64,000 nucleotides of DNA from Rhodospirillaceae bacterium (GTDB taxonomy: Bacteria > Pseudomonadota > Alphaproteobacteria > Reyranellales > Reyranellaceae). The stretch spans positions 62,001 to 126,000 of the forward strand of contig WOUR01000010.1 in the NCBI GenBank assembly GCA_009772935.1, written 5' to 3'. Of the stretch, positions 58,128 to 64,000 are shown in pieces. Position 1 is the first letter of the stretch; each line of letters starts with the position of its first letter. Made by a program: the position numbers and the translations under genes. Below the pieces are notes generated by a model. The model had not been told where the DNA came from. It worked only from the letters and a program-made list of their open reading frames with translations, and made no database searches.

Positions 58128-58745
58128 TCAGGGGCGCCGCGCGAGCGCGAGACCGACGCCGGCGCCCATCAGGAGGCCGCCGGTGAGACGATTGCGCAGG
58201 CGGGCACGGGCCTGCAGCAGGGATCGCAATCGGCCGGCCAGCAGCGCCCAGCCGCCGTCCAGCAGGACGGCGACCACGAGGAAGGTCCCCGAGAGCAACA
58301 GGAGCTGGCGCGTCGGCTCTCCCGGTTCCGACGAAACGAATTGCGGCAGGAACGCCGCGTAGAAGAGCAGCGTCTTGGGATTGGTGAGCGACACAAGGAA
58401 GCCCCGCGCGAAGATCGCACGCGCCGAACGGGGTTCGGCCGCAATGCCCGAAAGATCGGAAGCGGCCGCGCGCCACGTGCGCAGGCCGAGCGAGAGCAGA
58501 TAGGCGACGCCCAGCCAACGCAGCCAGTCGAACAGGCTGGCCAGCAGCCCGAGCAGCGCCGAGGCGCCCAGCACCACGAGCGCGAGCTGGAGCACCATCG
58601 CGCTCGCCGTCCCGGCCACCGTCATGAGCCCATACCTCGCGCCATGCGCCACGCTGTTGGCGACGATCAGCCCGACGTTGGGTCCCGGAAGGACGATCAG
58701 AAGGACGCAGGCGGCCACGAAGGCCAGGTAGAGATCGAGTGGCAT
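58128..58745 (-). CDS. LysE/RhtB family exporter
   Basis: A 205-residue, six-helix amino-acid exporter. MPLDLYLAFVAACVLLIVLPGPNVGLIVANSVAHGARYGL with the PGPN motif in the first loop, and FARGFLVSLTNPKTLLFYAAFLPQFVS near residue 115 are the family signatures. It exports amino acids, threonine- or homoserine-like, or similar metabolites. The start at 58745 is 8 bp after the Mth938-like gene, so it may have joined the sec operon. It converges with the PuuD-type gene. Confidence 0.9.
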   Translation of the reverse strand: MPLDLYLAFVAACVLLIVLPGPNVGLIVANSVAHGARYGLMTVAGTASAMVLQLALVVLGASALLGLLASLFDWLRWLGVAYLLSLGLRTWRAAASDLSGIAAEPRSARAIFARGFLVSLTNPKTLLFYAAFLPQFVSSEPGEPTRQLLLLSGTFLVVAVLLDGGWALLAGRLRSLLQARARLRNRLTGGLLMGAGVGLALARRP

Positions 58746-58753
58746 GCCCGCTC

Positions 58754-59158
58754 CTACAGCGGAATGAGAGCCGCTGCCACCCGCCGGCTCTCGGCCAGCA
58801 GCACGTTGTAGATGCGGCAGGCGGAGCCGGTATCGACCACCTCGAGGCCCATGCCGGCCGTCTTCAGGGCGGCCCGCAGGTCGGGGGGAACGAACACGGC
58901 TCGCGCACCGCAACCCAGCACGAGGATTTCCGTCGGCACGACCGCCGCGCGCAGCGGCGCCAGGCTTTCGACCGTGAGATCCTCCGCTCGCGTGATCGCC
59001 CAGGGATGGGTGACGCTCGGCGTCACCAGCACCGGCGACCGCCATTCACGGTCGCTGATCATGAAGCGGCCGGGACCATAGCTGCGGATGTACTGGACCT
59101 GCGCCGGATCGGGTGTCGGCAGGGTCTTGTCGGCGGGTCCCGGGAGCGGCGGCTTCAC
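58754..59158 (-). CDS. Mth938-like domain-containing protein (DUF498)
   Basis: A 134-residue protein. The Mth938-like domain reads VQYIRSYGPGRFMISDREWRSPVLVTPSVTHPWAI, then LVLGCGARAVFVPPDLRAALKTAGMGLEVVDTGSACRIYNVLLAESRRVAAAL. The human homologue NDUFAF3 is a complex I assembly factor. The gene starts with GTG 59158, overlapping the secF stop as GTGA, and GGAGGC precedes it. The secF-Mth938 link is widespread in alphaproteobacteria. Together with the NDUFAF6-like gene it suggests complex I assembly. Confidence 0.88.
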   Translation of the reverse strand: MKPPLPGPADKTLPTPDPAQVQYIRSYGPGRFMISDREWRSPVLVTPSVTHPWAITRAEDLTVESLAPLRAAVVPTEILVLGCGARAVFVPPDLRAALKTAGMGLEVVDTGSACRIYNVLLAESRRVAAALIPL

Positions 59159-60348
59159 GCCTCCGCCTTCTCCGTGTCGCCGCCCTTGTCGGCCTTGTCG
59201 TCGGCCGGGCGAAGCTGGTCGGCGCGCAGGCCGAGATAGACGAGGCCGGCGCAGGCGACCCAGACCGACGAATAGGCGCCGACGATGACGCCCCACAGCA
59301 TGGCGACCGAGAAGCTCTGCAGGACCGGCCCGCCGAACAGGACCAGCGCCGCCACGGCCACGAACACCGTCGCCGAAGTCATCAAGGTGCGCGACAGGGT
59401 CTCGTTGACGCTGTGGTTCAGCAGGTCGATCAGCGGCATCTTCTTGTAGCGGCGCATGTTCTCGCGCACGCGGTCGAAGATCACCACGGTGTCGTTGATC
59501 GAGTAGCCGGCGATCGTCAGCACCGCGGCCAACGCCGTCAGGCTGAAATCGAGCTGGAACAGCACGAAGATGCCGATCGTCGAGATCACGTCGTGCAGCA
59601 TGGCGATCAGCGCGCCGACCGCGAACTGCCACTCGAAGCGCACCCAGACGTAGATGGCGATCGCGACCATGGTGGCGATCACGGCCCAGATGCCGCTGCG
59701 CATCAGCTCGTCGCCGATCTTGGGTCCGACGGACTCGGTGCCGCGCAGCTCGTAGTTGCTGCCGATCGCATCCTCGACCAGCTTGATCGCGACCTGCTGG
59801 CACCATTCGGCACGCTGCTCGACCGACATGTCGATCCTGGCCGTGTTGGTCGACCCGCGCGGAAGCTGACGCTCCTGCAGGGTCAGACCGGCACGGCTCA
59901 CGGCGTCGCGCCAGGCGGCGGCATCGAGCGCGGTCGGCGACGTGAAATCGACGTCGCCGGTGCCGGCGGCGCCGGGCTTGACCTGCCAGCCCTGCCCCGC
60001 GGCCTTCTGCATCACACGCTGCGCGCCGGCGACGCACTGGTTGTCCCCCTCCTGGCGCTGGACGCGGATCAAGACGGTGCTGGGATCGCCGAATTCCTGC
60101 AGCGACACCTCGCCGACGCCCAGGTTGCCGACGATGGTGCGCAGCTGGTCGAGCTCGGCCGTGCCGTCCTTGGCCTTGGCCTGGATGGCGATGCCGCCCT
60201 TGAAATCGATGCCGAAGTTGAGCCCGAGGGTGAAGACACCCACGATCGACACGACGTTGATCAGGGTCGAAATGATCAGTGCGGCGCGGCGCTGGGCGAG
60301 GAAGTCGAACTTCTTCTTGAAGTTGAACAGGCGGACAGGCTTCCACAT
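59155..60348 (-). CDS. secF: Protein translocase subunit SecF
   Basis: A 397-residue inner-membrane protein of the Sec accessory complex, which uses the proton gradient to help export. It has the family's six helices. The first helix precedes GLNFGIDFKGGIAIQAKAKDG, followed by a periplasmic domain with a family-typical inserted stretch (about residues 95-190). The helix 4 to 5 region is FQLDFSLTALAAVLTIAGYSINDTVVIFDRVREN. It lies 9 bp after secD. The larger length versus Escherichia coli (323) comes from the periplasmic domain and tail. Confidence 0.96.
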   Translation of the reverse strand: MWKPVRLFNFKKKFDFLAQRRAALIISTLINVVSIVGVFTLGLNFGIDFKGGIAIQAKAKDGTAELDQLRTIVGNLGVGEVSLQEFGDPSTVLIRVQRQEGDNQCVAGAQRVMQKAAGQGWQVKPGAAGTGDVDFTSPTALDAAAWRDAVSRAGLTLQERQLPRGSTNTARIDMSVEQRAEWCQQVAIKLVEDAIGSNYELRGTESVGPKIGDELMRSGIWAVIATMVAIAIYVWVRFEWQFAVGALIAMLHDVISTIGIFVLFQLDFSLTALAAVLTIAGYSINDTVVIFDRVRENMRRYKKMPLIDLLNHSVNETLSRTLMTSATVFVAVAALVLFGGPVLQSFSVAMLWGVIVGAYSSVWVACAGLVYLGLRADQLRPADDKADKGGDTEKAEA

Positions 60349-60357
60349 GGCTGCGCC

Positions 60358-62028
60358 TCAGATCACGAGTTCGGCGGGACGGCGCCAGCGCACCCAGACC
60401 GCGAGCAGCATGCGGGTGAAGATCGTCGAGCTGAACATCGAGGTGATGATCCCCAGCGTCAGCGTCGTCGCGAAGCCGCGGATCGGCCCGGAGCCGAAGC
60501 CGAACAGCAGGACGCCGGCGATGAGGGTGGTGAGGTTGGCGTCGATGATCGCCGACATCGCCTTCTCGTACCCCGTGGCGAGCGCGCTGAACGGAGATCG
60601 GCCCAGCGCCTTTTCCTCGCGCACGCGTTCGTAGATCAGCACGTTGGCATCGACCGCGAGGCCGGCCGTGAGGACGAGGCCCGCGATGCCCGGCAGGGTG
60701 AGCGAAGCGCCGAGGATCGACATGCCGGCGAACACCATCAGCAGGTTCACCAGCATGGCCAGGTTGGCGAAGCCGCCGAACACCGGTCCGTAGGCCACGA
60801 ACATGAAGATGGCGACCAGCGCCGTGCCGACCAGTGCGGCGACGGTGCCCGCCTGGATGGCGTCCGCGCCCAGGTCGGCGCCGACGGTGCTTTCCTGGAT
60901 GATGGTGAGCGTTGCCGGCAGCGCGCCGGAGCGCAGCAGCAGCGACTGCTCCTGCGTCTGCTGGGTCGTGAAGCTGCCGGTGATGATGCCGCTGCCGCCG
61001 CAGATCGCGCTCTGCACGACCGGGGCGCTGATGATCTCGCCGTCGAGCTGGATTGCCAGCCGCTTGCCGATGTTGGCGCGGGTGGCGGCGCAGAAGGCGC
61101 GGCCGCCGGCCGAGTTGAACGTGAAGCTGATGATCGGGCGGCCGCCCTGCTGCTGCTCGAAGGTGGCCTTGGAGTCGTCGAGGTCCTCGCCGCCGACGAC
61201 CACGCGCTTCAGGACGGGCAGGCACTGCGGCTGGTAGCGCCGGCAGATCTGCTCGGGCGACAGGCGCGGATTGGCGGCCTGGATGTCCTCCCAGGCCTTC
61301 GGATTGGTGCGGCGCAGCTCCTGCATGCCTTCGCGCGTCGGCACCAGGAAGGTGGTCGGCGGCACCGTCTGCGGGATGTTCTGGCCGGTCGCGGCCACGT
61401 CCTCGTTGACCAGATGGAAGGTGAGCTTGGCGGTCTGGTTGATCTTGCGCTTGAGGTCGCTCGTGTCCTTGATGCCCGGGACCTGCAGCAGGATGCGTTC
61501 GTCGCCCTGGCGGGTGATGGTCGGCTCGAGCGTACCGGTCTCGTCGACGCGGCGACGGAGGATCTCGATCGACTGGTCGATCACTTCTTTCTTGCGCTTC
61601 GCCAGCTCCTGCTCGGAATAGGCCACCCGGATCGTGTCGCCGCTGCCCGACAGCGCCAGCGCCGGATCGACCGTCCGGATCGCCTCGAGGGCCTTGGACC
61701 GGTTCGCCTCGTCGCGCAGGGTGACCACCAGGTTCTTGCCGGCTTCGACCGTCACATCCCGGAACGGGACCTGCTGCTTGCGCAGTTCGGCGCGCACCGC
61801 GTCCGACAGGTTGGTCAGGCGCTCCGTCAGCACCGAGCGCAGATCGGCTTCCAGCAGGAAGTGTGCGCCACCGCGCAGATCGAGGCCGAGATTGATCCGG
61901 CTGGTCGCATACCATTGCGGCAGGTGCTGAAGCACGCTGCCCGGCAGCAGGTTCGGCAGGGCGAACAGCGCCGACAGAAGCGTGATGGCGGCAATGACGA
62001 TGGTCTGCCAGCGCGGAAGGTTGAGCAT
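60358..62028 (-). CDS. secD: Protein translocase subunit SecD
   Basis: A 556-residue partner of SecF. The N-terminal helix MLNLPRWQTIVIAAITLLSALFALPNLL is followed by GLDLRGGAHFLLEADL and the P1 periplasmic domain (about residues 60-380). The five membrane helices follow from about residue 380, with ADLGADAIQAGTVAALVGTALVAIFMFVAYG and DANVLIYERVREE. It lies 25 bp after yajC and 9 bp before secF. Function, membership in the holo-translocon and order are all standard. Confidence 0.97.
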   Translation of the reverse strand: MLNLPRWQTIVIAAITLLSALFALPNLLPGSVLQHLPQWYATSRINLGLDLRGGAHFLLEADLRSVLTERLTNLSDAVRAELRKQQVPFRDVTVEAGKNLVVTLRDEANRSKALEAIRTVDPALALSGSGDTIRVAYSEQELAKRKKEVIDQSIEILRRRVDETGTLEPTITRQGDERILLQVPGIKDTSDLKRKINQTAKLTFHLVNEDVAATGQNIPQTVPPTTFLVPTREGMQELRRTNPKAWEDIQAANPRLSPEQICRRYQPQCLPVLKRVVVGGEDLDDSKATFEQQQGGRPIISFTFNSAGGRAFCAATRANIGKRLAIQLDGEIISAPVVQSAICGGSGIITGSFTTQQTQEQSLLLRSGALPATLTIIQESTVGADLGADAIQAGTVAALVGTALVAIFMFVAYGPVFGGFANLAMLVNLLMVFAGMSILGASLTLPGIAGLVLTAGLAVDANVLIYERVREEKALGRSPFSALATGYEKAMSAIIDANLTTLIAGVLLFGFGSGPIRGFATTLTLGIITSMFSSTIFTRMLLAVWVRWRRPAELVI

Positions 62029-62053
62029 GCCGACGTGAGCCCTTCTGCGGCCG

Positions 62054-62485
62054 TTACTTCTTGCCGCCGCCGAACAGGTTGCCCAGCAGGCTCTTGCGCT
62101 CCGGCGCCGGAGCCGGCGGCGGCAGCATGGGCTTGTCGTCCTCTTCGCTGCTCTCCTTCGGGCCGCGCACCGATTCGCCGCGCGTCAGGATGTCGGTGAT
62201 GGTCTGCTTGATGATGCGAACCCGCACGCCTTCGGCAAGTTCCACCTGGACCTCGTTGTCGGAGATCACCTTGGTCACCAGGCCGATGATGCCGCCGCCG
62301 GTGACGACGCGATCGCCGCGCTTCACGCCGGCCAGCATCTCGCGCTGGGCGCGCACCTTGGCCTGCTGCGGGCGAATCAGCAGGAAATAGAAGACGACGA
62401 AGATGAGGACCAGCGGGAACAGCTGGACGAGGAAATCCCCGCCGCCACCGCCTGCACCCTGCGCCCACGCCTGCGAAATGAACAT
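62054..62485 (-). CDS. yajC: Preprotein translocase subunit YajC
   Basis: A 143-residue single-pass inner-membrane protein. The membrane helix is LVQLFPLVLIFVVFYFLLIRPQQAK near residues 23-42, followed by REMLAGVKRGDRVVTGGGIIGLVTKVISDNEVQVELAEGVRVRIIKQTI. The C-terminal tail is proline-rich and charged (PPPAPAPERKSLLGNLFGGGKK). The starting residues MFISQAWAQG are Gln/Ala-rich, as usual. It opens the yajC-secD-secF operon and diverges from the DUF815 gene across 118 bp. Confidence 0.95.
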   Translation of the reverse strand: MFISQAWAQGAGGGGGDFLVQLFPLVLIFVVFYFLLIRPQQAKVRAQREMLAGVKRGDRVVTGGGIIGLVTKVISDNEVQVELAEGVRVRIIKQTITDILTRGESVRGPKESSEEDDKPMLPPPAPAPERKSLLGNLFGGGKK

Positions 62486-62603
62486 CTTCTGCTCCCGAAT
62501 CTTCCGGCCGTCGAAAAAGCGCGCGGACTATAGCGGTCTCCCCCCGCTTTGCAACGCAAGCCGGGGACGATATGGTCGCCCCCCTTTTCAGCGGCCGGCG
62601 ACG

Positions 62604-63467
62604 ATGGATCAAGACCTTAAAGCCACTATTTCACGCATTGCGGCAGCGCTCGACCGCCTGGCCCCTCCGACGCCGCCCGGCGCGGACATCAACGGGGCGG
62701 AAGCCTATGTCTGGCACGCCGCCGGGCACCGCCTCGAGGCGGTCCCCAAGGTCAATCGCGTGAGCATCGACCTGCTGGTCGGCATCGACCGCCAGAAAGA
62801 GACGCTGGTCGAGAACACGCGGCGCTTCGCCAAGGGCCTGCCGGCCAACAACGCGCTGCTCTGGGGCTCGCGCGGCGCCGGCAAGAGCTCGATCGTGAAG
62901 GCCGTGCACGCCCATGTGAATCGCGAGATGGGCGGACCGCCTGGCCCTCTCGCCCTGATCGAGATCCATCGCGAGGACATCCCCTCGCTGCCCGCGCTGC
63001 TCACCATGATCCGCGACTCGCGCCGTCGCTTCATCGTGTTCTGCGACGACCTCTCGTTCGACGGGCAGGACGCCGCCTACAAGTCGCTGAAGGCCGTGCT
63101 CGATGGCGGCATCGAGGGCCGGCCGGAGAATGTCGTGTTCTACGCGACCTCGAACCGGCGCCACCTGATGCCGCGCGACATGATCGAGAACGAGCGCTCG
63201 ACGGCCATCAACCCGTCCGAGGCGGTAGAGGAGAAGGTCTCGCTGTCGGACCGCTTCGGCCTGTGGCTCGGCTTCCACAATGCCGACCAGGACACGTTCT
63301 TCACGATGATCGAGGGCTACTGCGACTTCTACGGGCTCGACATCCCGCGGGACGAACTGCGCAAGCGGGCGGTCGAATGGTCGATCACGCGTGGATCGCG
63401 CTCGGGCCGCGTCGCCTGGCAGTTCATCCAGGAAATCGCGGGCGAACTCGGCAAGAAGCTGGGATGA
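62604..63467 (+). CDS. DUF815 family AAA ATPase
   Basis: A 287-residue ATPase. Walker A is WGSRGAGKSSIVKAVHAHVN near residue 90, and Walker B is RFIVFCDDLSFDGQDAAYKSLKAVLDGG near residue 150. DMIENERSTAINPSEAVEEKVSLSDRFGLWLGFHN follows, and the arginine region RSGRVAWQF is near the C-terminus. The family is widespread; function is unknown, although AAA chaperone or loading activity is likely. The start at 62604 directly begins the conserved N-terminus; longer frames reach into the yajC promoter. The flavin-oxidase-like gene follows after 16 bp. Confidence 0.92.
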   Translation: MDQDLKATISRIAAALDRLAPPTPPGADINGAEAYVWHAAGHRLEAVPKVNRVSIDLLVGIDRQKETLVENTRRFAKGLPANNALLWGSRGAGKSSIVKAVHAHVNREMGGPPGPLALIEIHREDIPSLPALLTMIRDSRRRFIVFCDDLSFDGQDAAYKSLKAVLDGGIEGRPENVVFYATSNRRHLMPRDMIENERSTAINPSEAVEEKVSLSDRFGLWLGFHNADQDTFFTMIEGYCDFYGLDIPRDELRKRAVEWSITRGSRSGRVAWQFIQEIAGELGKKLG

Positions 63468-63483
63468 CGATGGAGCGGCTGGG

Positions 63484-64000
63484 ATGAGCGATCCCGAAGA
63501 CGTGATGTTCTCCGCCGGGGTGAAGGCGGAGCAGACGCGTCTCGGATCGCGCGGCCAGTTCGAGGGCCGGATCTGGAACAAGGAGATCACCGACGATCTC
63601 CGCCGCTTCCTCGGCGTCATCGACACGTTCTTCTTCGCCACGGCCAGCGCCGACGGCAGACCTTATATACAGCACCGCGGCGGGCCGCCGGGATTCCTGA
63701 AGCCCATCGGTACTCATACGCTGGCCTTCGCCGACTTCGCCGGCAACCAGCAGTACATCTCGCTGGGCCACCTGCGGGAAAACGACCGCGCCCACCTGTT
63801 CGTCCTGCACTTCGCCACCCAGCAGCGCCTGAAGCTGTGGGGTCGGGCGCGGATCGTCGAAGGCGACCTCGAACTGATGGAGCGTCTGGTCGACCCGGCC
63901 TATCGCGCCCGCCCGCAACGGGCGATCGTCTTCACCATCGAGGCCTGGGACATCAACTGCCGCCAGCACATCGTGCCGCGCTACAGCGAGGCCGACATCG
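63484..64000 (+). CDS. Pyridoxamine 5'-phosphate oxidase family protein, 5' part (runs off the window)
   Basis: The open frame from ATG 63484 continues to the end of the window; about 172 residues are visible and no stop occurs. The protein begins MSDPEDVMFSAGVKAEQTRLGSR, then has EITDDLRRFLGVIDTFFFATASADGRPYIQHRGGPPGFL, the FMN-binding beta-barrel start of the PNPOx-like family, and LGHLRENDRAHLFVLHFATQQRLKLWGRA. It is probably a flavin-dependent oxidoreductase rather than the vitamin B6 enzyme. The GGATGA at its start repeats the end of the DUF815 gene, a small local duplication. Confidence 0.85.
   Translation, partial: MSDPEDVMFSAGVKAEQTRLGSRGQFEGRIWNKEITDDLRRFLGVIDTFFFATASADGRPYIQHRGGPPGFLKPIGTHTLAFADFAGNQQYISLGHLRENDRAHLFVLHFATQQRLKLWGRARIVEGDLELMERLVDPAYRARPQRAIVFTIEAWDINCRQHIVPRYSEADI

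Noticed and set aside
58754..61915. A single 1053-codon minus-strand frame that would fuse secD/secF frames to the Mth938-like gene
   Set aside because: Only the last 134 residues are protein-like; the rest is out of frame with secD and secF. The true start is the GTG at 59158.
59113..62199. A 1028-codon plus-strand open frame opposite secD and secF
   Set aside because: It mirrors two well-conserved genes, has an Asp/Arg/His/Gly-rich composition with no domain motifs, and arises from the third-position GC bias of the real genes on the other strand.
1..64000. CRISPR arrays, tRNA or rRNA genes, insertion sequences, phage genes
   Set aside because: I found no regularly spaced direct repeats, no tRNA-like cloverleaf, no transposase or integrase motifs and no structural phage proteins. 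Short or diverged RNA genes could still be missed by eye.

Overview
The window comes from a GC-rich alphaproteobacterium. The evidence is the conserved block HIG1-type membrane protein, PduO-type adenosyltransferase, etfB, etfA and 3-hydroxybutyryl-CoA dehydrogenase; the yajC-secD-secF-Mth938 block; the ethylmalonyl-CoA pathway enzymes crotonyl-CoA carboxylase/reductase and methylsuccinyl-CoA dehydrogenase; TrmFO; and a Coq4-type ubiquinone protein. Two orphan Bug/TctC solute-binding proteins, an M81 peptidase and several flavin-dependent monooxygenases fit a soil or water generalist, possibly Reyranella or a relative. That genus guess is inference only. I see no rRNA, tRNA, CRISPR array, insertion sequence or phage. 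The window is a chromosomal core plus accessory metabolism.

Layout. 1-1595: end of nadA, then nadC (NAD synthesis). 1657-7326 (minus): a likely operon of etfB, etfA, hbd, an M81 peptidase, an old-yellow-enzyme reductase and a small exported protein. 7481-12255 (minus): Bug binding protein, TauD-type dioxygenase, HAD phosphatase, amine oxidase, HIG1 protein and adenosyltransferase. An IclR regulator and an arylsulfatase diverge from this set, with a perfect 17-bp palindrome between IclR and the Bug gene. 14677-20169 (minus): an iron-uptake unit of FecI sigma factor, FecR, TonB-dependent receptor and PepSY membrane protein. 20276-26433: a short-chain dehydrogenase, mcd and ccr, then a divergent luciferase-like monooxygenase and a hydrolase. 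26515-29847: an exported protein, then DUF427, DUF899, AHSA1 and ArsR genes, and a thioesterase-like gene. 29848-36583: cysS with a possible leader peptide, a dienelactone hydrolase, a second Bug protein, two small lipoproteins, fadD and a phasin. 36599-45294: a DUF445 protein, a 3-hydroxyisobutyrate-dehydrogenase-like enzyme, a hydrolase, a GST, an Nramp-like transporter, a phosphodiesterase, an unknown small protein, nadE and a class I amidotransferase. 45598-58110: RidA, trmFO, a TerB-like plus Coq4 protein, a lone acyl carrier protein, MATE, a quinone-reductase-like enzyme, a polysaccharide deacetylase, a TPR-methyltransferase, a second luciferase-like enzyme, a hydrolase, an NDUFAF6-like protein and a PuuD-type membrane protein. 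58128-64000: LysE, Mth938-like, secF, secD and yajC, then a DUF815 ATPase and a truncated pyridoxamine-phosphate-oxidase-like gene.

How the parts work together. Ccr and Mcd are the two signature oxidoreductases of the ethylmalonyl-CoA pathway. EtfAB would take electrons from Mcd and other acyl-CoA dehydrogenases. The adenosyltransferase would make the cobalamin cofactor for the pathway mutases. Hbd, the phasin and FadD connect to polyhydroxybutyrate and fatty-acid metabolism. The Bug, TauD and sulfatase genes around one IclR regulator look like a scavenging unit for an organosulfur or similar organic acid. The substrate is not readable from sequence.

The least explained features are two long inverted-repeat elements in intergenic positions, several clean operator-like palindromes, an apparently leaderless ArsR promoter, a Cys-containing mini-ORF ahead of cysS, a TerB-like/Coq4 fusion, a transporter with altered Nramp motifs, and a compositionally distinct TPR-methyltransferase.
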